A stretch of DNA of 64,000 nt, taken from UBA2112 sp964596695. Lineage in GTDB: Bacteria; Patescibacteriota; Saccharimonadia; Saccharimonadales; Saccharimonadaceae. Shown here in pieces: positions 24,244 through 33,350 of the stretch. A model generated the notes under the pieces. The model was not told where the DNA came from. It did not search any database and saw only the letters and a program-made list of their open reading frames with translations. The first letter of the stretch is position 1. Each line of letters starts with the position of its first letter. The translations under genes and the position numbers were made by a program. Location of the stretch: the NCBI GenBank assembly GCA_964596695.1, contig CAZQVE010000002.1, positions 124,001 through 188,000 on the forward strand. The letters are read 5' to 3'.

Positions 24244-24426
24244 CTAGAGGTGGTGCATTAGCCAGATAAAGAAGCCCGTCGCCGTGAGGACGATGGCGTA
24301 GAACAAGCCGAGCCCGATGGGAGAACCCCATGAGAACCAGCTGCCCCAGGCGCGCCAGTTTTTGTGCGTTAGCTCGTACCAATCTTTGCCGTCGGCTTCG
24401 TACTTCTTTTTTTCGTTATGGTTCAT
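24244..24426 (-). CDS. Small single-pass membrane protein
   Basis: 60 residues: a charged, Trp-rich N-terminal half (KDWYELTHKNWRAWGSWFSW) and one C-terminal hydrophobic helix (GLGLFYAIVLTATGFFIWLM, residues 38-57). ATG 24426 has AAGG about 9 nt upstream. It stands alone on the minus strand. No family recognised. Confidence 0.5.
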   Translation of the reverse strand: MNHNEKKKYEADGKDWYELTHKNWRAWGSWFSWGSPIGLGLFYAIVLTATGFFIWLMHHL

Positions 24427-24574
24427 GTGCGTAACCTTGCTTAATTGATGTTAATAAACCGGTTATCGACATCCCGGCGCCCTGCCGAGTGAATACCACG
24501 TTCCCGTTTGCGCAATGGGCAATTGCTGGGTGGCTTGGTGGATTTATATCGTAACTAATATACCATATTTATAA

Positions 24575-25147
24575 TTATCGATAGCTCAGCTTTTTGGCTA
24601 ACTGTTTGTCGGTTTCAAGAGAAGCATTGGTGACAGTGTCCATATAATAAATGATGACGTACCAATTACCACCCTTTAAGATATTGAGCTGATGAAATGC
24701 AGGAGCATAAAATGCCTTGTCGCCGAAATTTTTGACCATTTGCGCATCGGGCGGAGGGTTATTAAACGCCTGCTTGTTGCTTGCCGCTCCAGCGGCCGTC
24801 TTGGCGACACGTACCATGAGACTGAGGCCGTCCGACTTGGGCAGACCGCTCGAGTCTGCCTCATCCGCAACAACCTTCGTTGTATAGTCGCAGGTACTGA
24901 TAGCGATGTCGGTGGTCGACACTGTTCCGAGTGCGGCATCTGGATGATCGATCGCATCACCGAGGAGTGACTTGGCGATATCTTCCGTTAAGATATCACA
25001 GGCAGCAAACGGAGCGGAGAGAGAGGGGGAGTTGTCTGGTGTCGTTGGTGTCGGGTTGGTTGACTGGTTGTTTACAATGACGTATGTACAGACGCCGCCA
25101 ATAACAACGAAAAGAGCAACGGCGATTCCTAAGACGAGTTTGTTCAC
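24575..25147 (-). CDS. Membrane-anchored extracytoplasmic protein
   Basis: 190 residues from GTG 25147. A helix at about residues 4-24 (LVLGIAVALFVVIGGVCTYVIV) is a signal anchor, followed by an Asn/Thr/Pro/Ser linker (NPTPTTPDNSPS) and a globular domain starting AACDILTEDIAKSLLGD with a further Cys (STCDY), a pattern somewhat like DUF3558-type lipoproteins. TATACT (minus strand, 25178-25173) leaves a leader of about 18 nt with GGGG before GTG; an upstream in-frame start at 25201 would precede the promoter. Divergent from the PAP2 gene. Function unknown. Confidence 0.65.
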   Translation of the reverse strand: MNKLVLGIAVALFVVIGGVCTYVIVNNQSTNPTPTTPDNSPSLSAPFAACDILTEDIAKSLLGDAIDHPDAALGTVSTTDIAISTCDYTTKVVADEADSSGLPKSDGLSLMVRVAKTAAGAASNKQAFNNPPPDAQMVKNFGDKAFYAPAFHQLNILKGGNWYVIIYYMDTVTNASLETDKQLAKKLSYR

Positions 25148-25238
25148 TATATAGTCCCCATATTCTCCACTAGTATACCGGAAAATGACGAAATTTGGCA
25201 TCTTGCTGGCGGGGTTCGGTGGCGTATACTGGGGAGAG

Positions 25239-25736
25239 ATGACTCATACGATTATCCGACTGATTGCTGACGGCACGCTTATCCCAATCGTGATAATCGG
25301 TGTATATACGTTAGTGTTCAAGGTGTCGCAAAAGGGACGGTATGCCGCATACTGCCGGATACTTCTCGCAGGTCTCACCGCGTATCTTGTGGCAAAATAC
25401 ATGGCCACGCTCTATCAGCCTGTTGGCGAGCGACCGTTTGAGCTGTTGAACGTCGCGCCGGGTGCAGCCTATCTGAATAATCCGGGATTTCCGTCAGACC
25501 ATGCGTTGTTTGCCGCATCGATATTGTTTGCAGTGTGGTTTGAAACGCGATCCAAGCTATGGACATCGGTGCTTGTCGTTCTGGTTGCGCTTGTCTGTGC
25601 CGGCCGCGTGTTAGCGCTCGTGCATACGCCGCTCGATATCTTGGGCGGATTAATCGCAGCGGCTGTAGGTGCAGTGTGGTATTTGACGCCGCGGTCGGAA
25701 AAGGCTCGGTCACGCCGCCGTAAGCATTCATCTTAA
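25239..25736 (+). CDS. PAP2-family membrane phosphatase
   Basis: 165 residues, five or so membrane helices. PAP2 motifs: KYMATLYQPVGERP near 49 (variant of KX6RP), GFPSDHA near 86-92 (PSGH-type, with Asp for Gly) and GRVLALVHTPLDILGG near 122-137 (SRX5HX3D with Gly for Ser). Likely dephosphorylates undecaprenyl pyrophosphate or another lipid phosphate. ATG 25239 is preferred to the upstream in-frame 25185 because TTGCTG (25203-25208), a 16-bp spacer and TATACT (25225-25230) place a promoter just before it; gap 8 nt, so leaderless. Confidence 0.88.
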   Translation: MTHTIIRLIADGTLIPIVIIGVYTLVFKVSQKGRYAAYCRILLAGLTAYLVAKYMATLYQPVGERPFELLNVAPGAAYLNNPGFPSDHALFAASILFAVWFETRSKLWTSVLVVLVALVCAGRVLALVHTPLDILGGLIAAAVGAVWYLTPRSEKARSRRRKHSS

Positions 25737-25805
25737 GGCTCCGTACAGTATATTTACCTTTTTATCGCCAGAATGATACAATAAACTTGAGTAAGGAAGG
25801 TTTTT

Positions 25806-26297
25806 ATGGCTGAGTCTGACAAGTCGGTATCGCAACTGTTCGGTGGATTTATTGACATGCCTCGGCAACACGTCGTGCAGATTACGCTGCTCGGTGCCGT
25901 GCTCGGTGCAGCGACGTGGATCGTGGCGCTTCTGATACGACAAGTTGTTTTGATGCCGCTATTTTGCGGGGATTCAGCAAATGGCACGTGTCCGGATGTA
26001 ACGACCAATGCTACTAATATCAGCTTGATTGTCACTGCTGTCATAGGCTTATTGGGGCTTGTGAGATTGAGCGTGTATCGGCCACTATTGATAGTTCTTG
26101 CTGTCATAGCGTCGCTATGGGGGGTCGGTGCCTGGACAGTGGGCTCTCCTTGGTACGAGGCACTGGCGTGGTTGATTATTCTCTGTGCACTTTGCTATGT
26201 TGCCTTTGCGTGGTTGGTACGACCTCGATCGTTCGTACCTGCGGTTATACTGGTCGTTATTGCGGTCGTACTGATTCGCTGGCTACCAATGGTATAA
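25806..26297 (+). CDS. Polytopic membrane protein, function unknown
   Basis: 163 residues with five hydrophobic helices, among them VVQITLLGAVLGAATWIVALLI near 23-44 and paired helices at about 73-104 and 118-160. A loop with two Cys (FCGDSANGTCP) between helices 1 and 2 probably faces outside and may be disulfide-bonded. Ribosome site AAGGAAGG before the ATG. Its stop codon lies within the -10 box of rmuC. Confidence 0.7.
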   Translation: MAESDKSVSQLFGGFIDMPRQHVVQITLLGAVLGAATWIVALLIRQVVLMPLFCGDSANGTCPDVTTNATNISLIVTAVIGLLGLVRLSVYRPLLIVLAVIASLWGVGAWTVGSPWYEALAWLIILCALCYVAFAWLVRPRSFVPAVILVVIAVVLIRWLPMV

Positions 26298-26304
26298 TCG
26301 TAGT

Positions 26305-27360
26305 ATGGAAATGCTTATTCTTGGCGTGGTGACGATTGCGTTGGCGATAGCTGTCGTTGTGCTCCTTTCGCGCACACAATCCCGCCACGGTGAGGGATCT
26401 GTTGATTTGATCAAAGCTGACGTAACGGAACTCAACCGGTCGATACTGAAGCTGCAGGAAAGTATGGGTGACAAACTGGAACGAAGTAACACCGCCATGC
26501 AGACATCGGTTCAGAAGCAGCTCACCGAGAGCGCGAAGTTAGTCGCCGACGTGACGCAGCGCTTGGCGAAACTTGATGAGACGAATCGCCGCGTCGTTGA
26601 TGTCGCGACCGAACTCAAGACGCTGCAAAATGTTCTGCAGAACCCAAAGCAGCGTGGCGTGTTCGGTGAGTTTTATCTTGAGAGTGTCCTTGAGAATGTC
26701 CTTTCGCCCAAACAGTACCGGATGCAGTACAAATTCAACGATGGCAAGATCGTCGATGCTGTCGTGTTCTTGGAGAAGGGTCAGGTGTTGGCGATCGATA
26801 GTAAGTTCTCGCTCGAAAATTACAACCGTATGGTTGAGAGCAAAGACAAAGACGAGCGCGAGAAGTTGCTCGCGAAAGTTAAGACTGACCTGAAGGGTCG
26901 GATCGACGAGACGGCACAATATATCCGTCCTGACGAAAAGACAATGGATTTTGCATTCATGTTTATCCCGAGCGAGGCGCTGTATTATGACCTACTTATT
27001 AGTAATGTCGGAGCAAGCGGCAAGGATTTGATCGAATACGCCTTTCGCGACAAACGCGTGATTATCGTCAGCCCGACAAGCTTCATGGCGTACTTGCAGA
27101 CGGTACTACAGGGACTCCGAAGCTTGGAGATCGAACAACAGGCAAAGGATATTCAGGTACGCGTCGGTAAGCTCGGCCAGCATATCGGTCGATTTGAAAC
27201 GTTCATGCAAAAACTCGGAAACTCGCTTGGCACGACAGTAAATCATTTTAATAGCGCGCACAAAGAACTTGCCAAAGTTGACAAGGATATCGTCAAGATT
27301 GCCGGCAATAGCAGCAGCGTCGAGCCCCTGCTGCTAGACAAACCAGTGTCGGACGATTAA
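26305..27360 (+). CDS. rmuC: DNA recombination protein RmuC
   Basis: 351 residues: N-terminal membrane anchor (residues 1-20), a coiled-coil region to about 105, then the RmuC nuclease-like domain with GVFGEFYLESVLENVL near 120, VFLEKGQVLAIDSKFSLENY near 153-172 (the DSK motif of PD-(D/E)XK folds) and FAFMFIPSEALYYDL near 215. RmuC limits inversions at short repeats in E. coli. TGGTATAAT (TATAAT 26293-26298) ends 6 nt before the ATG and contains the stop codon of the upstream gene, so the message is predicted leaderless. Confidence 0.93.
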   Translation: MEMLILGVVTIALAIAVVVLLSRTQSRHGEGSVDLIKADVTELNRSILKLQESMGDKLERSNTAMQTSVQKQLTESAKLVADVTQRLAKLDETNRRVVDVATELKTLQNVLQNPKQRGVFGEFYLESVLENVLSPKQYRMQYKFNDGKIVDAVVFLEKGQVLAIDSKFSLENYNRMVESKDKDEREKLLAKVKTDLKGRIDETAQYIRPDEKTMDFAFMFIPSEALYYDLLISNVGASGKDLIEYAFRDKRVIIVSPTSFMAYLQTVLQGLRSLEIEQQAKDIQVRVGKLGQHIGRFETFMQKLGNSLGTTVNHFNSAHKELAKVDKDIVKIAGNSSSVEPLLLDKPVSDD

Positions 27361-27391
27361 AATCAGCCTACGATAATTTGGAGGCATATTT

Positions 27392-27667
27392 ATGGAACAC
27401 ATATCGAACCCACCGGAAGCATTTGAGGAGCGGGCATTTACCTATGACCAAGTACAAGAAGCTGCTAGGTATTTTCATGAATGTGCGCTAAGTAGTCACC
27501 CCGACTTACGTATGAGCGTTGGTGTTGGCACGAATGGGGGTGGTCATGAGGTGACTATTAGGCTGGAAGACGCTAGTAATCTGGAGGTAATCACGGAGCT
27601 AGCCTCAGTCTATATACCTGATTTTCCGACCGACATACAGGTTGTTGACGAAATAATCGCACAATAA
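27392..27667 (+). CDS. Small soluble protein, function unknown
   Basis: 91 residues, mixed alpha/beta (YDQVQEAARYFHECALSS helix, then HEVTIRLEDASNLEVITELA). Ribosome site TTGGAGG lies about 9 nt before the ATG. It follows rmuC by 31 nt and is closed by the 27681 terminator, so it probably belongs to the rmuC transcript. No family recognised. Confidence 0.6.
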   Translation: MEHISNPPEAFEERAFTYDQVQEAARYFHECALSSHPDLRMSVGVGTNGGGHEVTIRLEDASNLEVITELASVYIPDFPTDIQVVDEIIAQ

Positions 27668-27680
27668 CTTTGCTACCGAT

Positions 27681-27720
27681 AATCAATAAACCCCGCTGGT
27701 ACGAGCGGGGTTTATTGATT
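27681..27720. terminator. Bidirectional terminator, 17-bp perfect stem
   Basis: AATCAATAAACCCCGCT and its exact complement around loop GGTACG, between the rmuC unit and the convergent aquaporin gene. Confidence 0.9.
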
Positions 27721-27735
27721 AGTGATCGGTCGGAA

Positions 27736-28554
27736 CTATTTTGTCTCGACAACGTCACGCAGTGCGAAACCGACAACACCACCGATGAGCGGTGCGACGA
27801 TGTAAACAGCGACAGCAAACCAGTCGATGTCCGTGAAGTCAACGGCACCTGCTGATAGTGCGATTGCTGGGTTGACGACAACGTTTGCAGCGACGTAGCT
27901 CGCAGCAACGCCTGCAACCAGCATAGCGACGAACAGACCGAAACCGACGGTCAGAGCCTTAGCGACACGGTCGGTCCTTTCGCGCATAGCGCCAGCGAAG
28001 GCGAAGGCGAAGACTGCACTACCGAGTAGTTCAGCGAAGAAGACATACCAGTGAGCGTGATCGGTCAGTGCGGCAATACTAAATACTTCAGGTGCTTGCT
28101 GAGCCAAGCCATTTGCTGAAGAACCGTCAACCTGGTAGGCGCCGATAAACGCCGATAGGACGACGAATGCAGCACCGGCACCCAGTAACTGGGCAACGAT
28201 GTAAGCAACAGCGCGCAAGTGAGCGATTTTGCGAGTAACCCATGCACCGACAGTAACGAGCGGGTTCAGGTGGCTACCTGACAGCGTACCAACCATCAGT
28301 ACCAATGTAATCAGAACGAAGCCCATGTAAAGCGGCTCGCCCTTCGTGACCAGGTATGCGCTTGCGAGCACGAACGCACCGACGAATTCGCCGATGAGCG
28401 CGGACGCTAAGACGGTACGTCGGTCACCGAAACGAGAAACCGATGCGGTTTTCGAAACTTTCGCGGCTTTTACCGTTGTTACGTTTGTTTTTGTTGATTG
28501 GCTTTTTGACCGGGTGGTCTTTTTGGCAGAAGTGCCGGCTTTTTTCGTAGCCAT
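27736..28554 (-). CDS. Aquaporin / MIP-family channel
   Basis: 272 residues. A Lys/Thr-rich cytoplasmic extension of about 40 residues (KKAGTSAKKTTRSKSQSTK) precedes six helices and two half-helices: the first NPA box reads SGSHLNPLVT (NPL), the second VVVNPAIAL. Water versus glycerol selectivity is not determinable. ATG 28554 is chosen because AAGGAGGG lies 6-7 nt upstream; an extended -10 TGGTATACT on the minus strand near 28594 gives a leader of about 30 nt. Transcribed divergently from 28644. Confidence 0.9.
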   Translation of the reverse strand: MATKKAGTSAKKTTRSKSQSTKTNVTTVKAAKVSKTASVSRFGDRRTVLASALIGEFVGAFVLASAYLVTKGEPLYMGFVLITLVLMVGTLSGSHLNPLVTVGAWVTRKIAHLRAVAYIVAQLLGAGAAFVVLSAFIGAYQVDGSSANGLAQQAPEVFSIAALTDHAHWYVFFAELLGSAVFAFAFAGAMRERTDRVAKALTVGFGLFVAMLVAGVAASYVAANVVVNPAIALSAGAVDFTDIDWFAVAVYIVAPLIGGVVGFALRDVVETK

Positions 28555-28643
28555 GAATTCCCTCCTTAATAAGAAATTATGAACGTAGTATACCATAACT
28601 GGCATGTGTACCCATAAAATATTTCACGGTGTATAATTAAGGT

Positions 28644-28889
28644 ATGGGAATCATCGTTAATCAGGAAAACAACCGGAGCGAGCTGCAAAAGCGTATAGCG
28701 GCCGAACTATCAGAAAAAGCCAAAAAGAAAAACGAACCGAAGGGTGAGCGCCCGGACGGCGTCGATGATTCTGCTTATATCCAGGATACGACGCAGACGA
28801 CGCGCGCGGCGTGGGTATGGATTCTTATAATCGTAGCGGTCGTCGTGGCGGCGGTCGTCACCTTTGTCGTCTCTAGCAATAACGCTTAA
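28644..28889 (+). CDS. Small tail-anchored membrane protein
   Basis: 81 residues: a charged, helical N-terminal part (SELQKRIAAELSEKAKKKN) and one C-terminal membrane helix (AWVWILIIVAVVVAAVVTFVV, about 56-76). TATAAT (28632-28637) ends 6 nt before the ATG, so leaderless. Located 21 nt before pheS but pheS has its own -10. No family recognised. Confidence 0.65.
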   Translation: MGIIVNQENNRSELQKRIAAELSEKAKKKNEPKGERPDGVDDSAYIQDTTQTTRAAWVWILIIVAVVVAAVVTFVVSSNNA

Positions 28890-28910
28890 CTTCCTCTATA
28901 CTTTAGCTTG

Positions 28911-29930
28911 ATGAGTAGTAGTGAACATATCCGCGACGAACTGCTGGCGCGAATCCAATCCAGCGATAACCCGCACGAAGTCTTGCGGGCTCCTGGGCTA
29001 AAGGTACTCGCCGACGAGATCAGAGGTTTACCGCCTGAAGAACGCGCTGGTGCTGGGCGCGCGTTGAATGAACTCAAGCAAGAGCTACAGGTCGAGATAG
29101 AACGGCGCGAAGCCGAACTTGCCGAAGCTGCAGTGACACCGATAGACGTTACCGCGCCATGGGACGCCAACAGTAAACAGCCCGAACTGTTACCGACTGA
29201 ATACGGCACGCAGCATCCGATTACTATGGAGTTGGAGCGCGTCATTGATATCTTTACGCGTATGGGATTTGATGCGCATGAGTCGCGTCAGTTGGATGAC
29301 GACTGGAACATGTTCGGCGCGCTGAATTTTCCGGAGGGTCACCCTGCGCGCGATGGCTACGATACGTTTCGCACGGAGGAGGGTTTGATTCCACCAGCGC
29401 ATACCAGCACTATGCAGAACCGCGTGCTCAAAGCTGGCAAAGCTAAGCTGGAAACAGGCAATTCCACTGGCCAGCGGATAGCGGATATCAGTTACGGGCG
29501 AGTGTTTCGCAACGAAGACGTGGATGCCACGCATGAGCATACGTTTTATCAGGTAGAAGGCGTATTCGTGAGCCGTGACGCGACGCTCGGGCAGATGATG
29601 GGAACATTGCGCGCGTTTTTCGAGGAATATTATGGGCAAAAACTCGCTATCAAGACGCAGCCTGGTTACTTTCCGTTCGTCGAGCCAGGTCTCGAGTTTC
29701 TGATCGAAAAGCCAGCAAGTATCGGTGGCAATCCGGGCGAATTTCTTGAGATGTTGGGTTGCGGTATGATTCACCCGAATGTACTGAAGGCTGCCGGCAT
29801 TGATCCGACCGAGTATCGCGGCTTCGCTTGGGGCGGTGGCGTCGAACGTTTAATTATGCTGAAATACGGTATCGAAGACCTGCGTCATTTTGAGTCTGGC
29901 AAATTAGCATTTTTGAGGAAATTCGCATGA
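28911..29930 (+). CDS. pheS: Phenylalanyl-tRNA synthetase alpha subunit
   Basis: 339 residues, class II catalytic core. Motif 2 region RNEDVDATHEHTFYQVEGV near 196-214, FVEPGLEFLI near 255, GCGMIHPNVL near 283 and motif 3 GFAWGGGVERLIML near 303-316. The N-terminal coiled-coil tRNA-binding arm is present (ELLARIQSSDNPHEVL onwards). TATACT (28897-28902) ends 8 nt before ATG 28911, so leaderless; a TTG three nucleotides upstream is possible. The stop overlaps the pheT start (ATGA). Confidence 0.97.
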   Translation: MSSSEHIRDELLARIQSSDNPHEVLRAPGLKVLADEIRGLPPEERAGAGRALNELKQELQVEIERREAELAEAAVTPIDVTAPWDANSKQPELLPTEYGTQHPITMELERVIDIFTRMGFDAHESRQLDDDWNMFGALNFPEGHPARDGYDTFRTEEGLIPPAHTSTMQNRVLKAGKAKLETGNSTGQRIADISYGRVFRNEDVDATHEHTFYQVEGVFVSRDATLGQMMGTLRAFFEEYYGQKLAIKTQPGYFPFVEPGLEFLIEKPASIGGNPGEFLEMLGCGMIHPNVLKAAGIDPTEYRGFAWGGGVERLIMLKYGIEDLRHFESGKLAFLRKFA

Positions 29931-32428
29931 TTATTTCAGTAAACTGGCTCAAAAAATACACGGACATCGATATTTCGATTGATGAGCTGACGTCACTGAT
30001 CGGTTCGCGGTTGGTTGAGATCGAGGAAGTGATCGACCTCGGCAAAAAGTACGAAGGCGTGGTAATCGCAAAAGTCGTGGAGTGTACACCGCTTGAGGGC
30101 AGTGATCACTTGAATGTGACCAAGATTGATGACGGTGGCGCGGTACAGGATGTCGAGCGTGACGAGAACGGATACGTGCAGGTCGTGTGCGGTGCGCCGA
30201 ATGCCCGTGCTGGTCTGACCGTGGCGTGGCTGCCGCCGAGTAGCGTGGTGCCGGAAACATTTGGCGACGAAGAGCCGTTCGTGCTGGATGCGCGCAAACT
30301 TCGTGGCGTGATGAGTAACGGCATGCTGGCGAGTGCCAAAGAGCTCGACCTGTGGGATGACCATACTGGAATCATAGAGTTGGAAGACGAGCGTAAGGCT
30401 GGCGAGAGTTTCGCCGGTGCTTATGAGCTCGATGATTATCTGCTCGATATCGAAAATAAATCACTCACACATCGTCCGGATACGTTCGGTATCGTCGGTT
30501 TTGCTCGCGAAGTCGCCGGTATCATGGGTAAGCAATTCAAGACACCGAAAGTCTTCACGCTTGAAGGTATCGAGTGGCCGGAAAAGGTAGGTGATGTGCC
30601 GACGCCGAAGGTTACTATCGACGACCCTGAGTTAAGTAGCCGTTATCAGGCAGTTGTACTGGCAAACGTCGATTGTAAAGTACAATTGTCCCCACTCGAG
30701 ATTCAGACGTATCTGGCACGTGTCGGCGTAAAGCCGCACAGTGCCGTCGTGGACGTGACGAATTATCTGATGATGATTACCGGTCAGCCGCTGCACGCGT
30801 TTGATTATGACAAGCTCAAGGCGGTCAATGATGGCGAGATAGACATTCATGTACGCAGTGGCCACGAGGGCGAGAAGCTCGTTTTGCTCGATGGCCGCGA
30901 AATCGAATTAAGCACAGGAGACATCGTCATCGCGAATGGCGACACGGCAGTGGCGTTGGCTGGCGCGATGGGTGGCCGCGACACGGAGATCGACGAAAAT
31001 ACGACGAACGTCTTACTCGAAAGCGCCTCGTTTAACTTATATAATCTGCGCAACACGCAAATGCGCCACGGTATATTCAGCGAGGCGATTACGCGCTTTA
31101 CGAAGGGGCAGCCTGCAGAACTGACTGCACCAGTCCTAGCCGGTGCAGCCGATTTGATCCGCTTGGCGGCGATGGCCGACAGGGCGAGCGATGTCGCCGA
31201 CGCGTATCCCGTGAAGCAAACGATCGAACCGGTACGCGTCACTCAGGCGCAGATCAATGAAACGCTTGGAAGTGACTACGGCATGGAGCAGATTACCACG
31301 TCGCTCTCCAACGTCGGCTTCGACGTTGATGTCGAAGAACGGTATACAGTTGTCGCGACACCGCCGTACTGGCGCACCGACATACACATAGCGGAAGATC
31401 TAAACGAAGAGATCGGACGTCTGAACGGCTTTGACAATATCACGCCGACACTGCCGAAGCGTGATTTTACAGCTGTTTCTCCGACGGCGTTTGATGATTT
31501 TCGCGCGCGTGTTCGAAGGGTACTGGTACGTGCCGGTGCTAACGAGGTGCTGACATATAGCTTTGTCCACGGTGACGTACTAAAGAAGGCTGGTCAGAAT
31601 ATCGACAATGCTTTCAGAATCGTTAACAGTATCAGCCCGGATCTACAGTATTACCGACTGACATTAACCCCAAGCTTGCTGACGCTTGTACATCCCAATA
31701 GCAAGGCCGGTTACGATACGTTCGCATTGTTCGAGATGAATAAAACGCACAGTAAACGTTTTGGCATGGATGACGACGACACGCCAAAAGAAACCGATCT
31801 ATTAGCACTGACCGTGACGAGCAAAAGTGAGGGGGCGACCTATTACCAGGCGCGAAGAATTCTTGATTATCTCGGCACTATGCTGCAGCTGGAATTTGTT
31901 TACGCGTCGATCACCGAAGATCCCGGTTATGACGAAAGCGCGCCGTTCGATCACCGCCGCAGCGCCACGGTAACCAACAAAGCAACCGGTGAGTATATCG
32001 GTATCGTCGGTGAGTATAAACCGGCGGTCAAGAAGGCGTTCAAGCTGGCAGATACGACGGCTGGTTTCGAACTGGATCCGCGCGCTCTCATGAAGGCTGC
32101 TGCCGCCGCCGGCACGAGTTACTATCCCCTAAGTCGCTACCCCTCGGTTGAACGAGACGTATGTTTCCAGGTCGCGCAGGACGTGCAGTATGCAAAGCTA
32201 AAGGAATTGGCCGACGAGGTGTTGTCGTTGTTTGACATGGAGACTCTGGTCGCGCCGCTCGACATCTACCAGCCAACGTCTGATGATCAGCGGAGCGGCA
32301 CGAAAAACATCACTCTGCGAATTCGCCTTACTTCATATGCGAAGACTATGACTGGCGATGAAGTCGCGGCGATTATGGAAGCGCTTGCCGGCGCCATGAA
32401 CGAGAAACTCGGCGCGACGGTTGTCTAA
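29927..32428 (+). CDS. pheT: Phenylalanyl-tRNA synthetase beta subunit
   Basis: 833 residues with the full bacterial domain set: EMAP-II-type tRNA-binding domain near 45-150 (VVIAKVVECTPLEGSDHLN), B3/B4 editing domain near 200-400, B5 domain, catalytic-like core and C-terminal anticodon-binding FDX-ACB domain (LSRYPSVERDVCFQVA near 736). Pairs with PheS as an alpha2-beta2 enzyme. Starts on the ATGA overlap with pheS; its final 4 nt overlap the end of the convergent ROK kinase gene. Confidence 0.97.
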   Translation: MIISVNWLKKYTDIDISIDELTSLIGSRLVEIEEVIDLGKKYEGVVIAKVVECTPLEGSDHLNVTKIDDGGAVQDVERDENGYVQVVCGAPNARAGLTVAWLPPSSVVPETFGDEEPFVLDARKLRGVMSNGMLASAKELDLWDDHTGIIELEDERKAGESFAGAYELDDYLLDIENKSLTHRPDTFGIVGFAREVAGIMGKQFKTPKVFTLEGIEWPEKVGDVPTPKVTIDDPELSSRYQAVVLANVDCKVQLSPLEIQTYLARVGVKPHSAVVDVTNYLMMITGQPLHAFDYDKLKAVNDGEIDIHVRSGHEGEKLVLLDGREIELSTGDIVIANGDTAVALAGAMGGRDTEIDENTTNVLLESASFNLYNLRNTQMRHGIFSEAITRFTKGQPAELTAPVLAGAADLIRLAAMADRASDVADAYPVKQTIEPVRVTQAQINETLGSDYGMEQITTSLSNVGFDVDVEERYTVVATPPYWRTDIHIAEDLNEEIGRLNGFDNITPTLPKRDFTAVSPTAFDDFRARVRRVLVRAGANEVLTYSFVHGDVLKKAGQNIDNAFRIVNSISPDLQYYRLTLTPSLLTLVHPNSKAGYDTFALFEMNKTHSKRFGMDDDDTPKETDLLALTVTSKSEGATYYQARRILDYLGTMLQLEFVYASITEDPGYDESAPFDHRRSATVTNKATGEYIGIVGEYKPAVKKAFKLADTTAGFELDPRALMKAAAAAGTSYYPLSRYPSVERDVCFQVAQDVQYAKLKELADEVLSLFDMETLVAPLDIYQPTSDDQRSGTKNITLRIRLTSYAKTMTGDEVAAIMEALAGAMNEKLGATVV

Positions 32429-33258
32429 TCCTCAGGATCTTCCTGGTAGACATAGGGGCGATGGTTCGGATTTTGTTCATACCGGATCAAGCCGAATCCG
32501 CCGACGATGCCGCTGTCTTCGTCAAAGTCACTTACTTTTGCGTCGACGCCGGTCGATAACCATATATGTTCCAAATCTTTGCGGCGTTTGCTGGCAACCC
32601 CACCGCCAAAGATAACGGCGGGCGGGTCAAATCGCGTGGCGTAGTCTAGTAAATGCGCGCCGAACTTTTTCATGATGTCTGACCACTCCGCGTCACTGAA
32701 TTTTTCTGCGGGCTTGCCATAATCTCTTTCGAGCTGTATACCGGCGACATCCCAACTTCGGAAATGACGTTTCCATGGGAGCTTGGCAGCGTAAACGACA
32801 TCTCTCTTTTCGTTCATTTCGACAGAAGCCCCTCCTATGCCAGTACCCCATATGAGATAGTGAAAATCTCCCTCGGCGTAATTCCCGTAGTAAGCTTCTC
32901 CGAGACCAGCCGCGACGGCGTCATTATCGTAGTAGACGGGGCAGTCGAGTGCTTCGGCAATCGGCTCTACTAGTGGCTTGCCGTTCCAGTGTGGAATATT
33001 TTTTGCGGTCTCTATGCGAAGCCTGTCGGGACTCGGTGTACCTGGCGTGCCGATACCAACTGCTCGTACGGCTTGGCGGCCAGCAATCTTTTTTGCCGAT
33101 TCGACGATAAAGTCCAGGTCGTTTTCGTAAGCCAGGTCGTTTTCGTAAGGGTTTGTATTGCGGCGCCGAATGGGTTCATTTGTAAATTCCAGCTGTTCCA
33201 AGTCGGGGGAACCTGCCACGCGCGTGTTCGTACCTCCCATGTCAACGGATATATACAT
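32425..33258 (-). CDS. ROK-family sugar kinase
   Basis: 277 residues. ASKHA-fold ATP site DMGGTNTRVAG at 6-16, VGIGTPG near 68, DNDAVAAGLGEA near 111-122 (catalytic Asp in DNDA) and WGTGIGGASVEM near 137. The CXCGXXGCXE zinc motif of classic ROK proteins is missing, and there is no DNA-binding domain, so this is a kinase and not a repressor. Glucose is the likely but unproved substrate, feeding the sugar-phosphate enzymes at 44-51 kb. Carries an 18-bp in-frame tandem duplication (33114-33149). Confidence 0.87.
   Translation of the reverse strand: MYISVDMGGTNTRVAGSPDLEQLEFTNEPIRRRNTNPYENDLAYENDLDFIVESAKKIAGRQAVRAVGIGTPGTPSPDRLRIETAKNIPHWNGKPLVEPIAEALDCPVYYDNDAVAAGLGEAYYGNYAEGDFHYLIWGTGIGGASVEMNEKRDVVYAAKLPWKRHFRSWDVAGIQLERDYGKPAEKFSDAEWSDIMKKFGAHLLDYATRFDPPAVIFGGGVASKRRKDLEHIWLSTGVDAKVSDFDEDSGIVGGFGLIRYEQNPNHRPYVYQEDPED
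33114..33149. repeat. 18-bp perfect tandem duplication inside the ROK gene
   Basis: CCAGGTCGTTTTCGTAAG occurs twice head to tail, adding six residues and producing YENDLAYENDL in the protein. In frame, so the gene stays open; a slippage hotspot or recent duplication. Confidence 0.9.
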
Positions 33259-33350
33259 GGTCGTACTTTACCACTAGCGTCTTCGCGTGTAAATATTTGG
33301 CTTCAGGTCTAGTCAGCGCGTTATCGAACTGGTATGCTATTAGCACAAGC

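Noticed and set aside
33297..33350. Longer start for cyoA
   Set aside because: Would place the start upstream of the -10 box and add residues before the lipoprotein-type signal.
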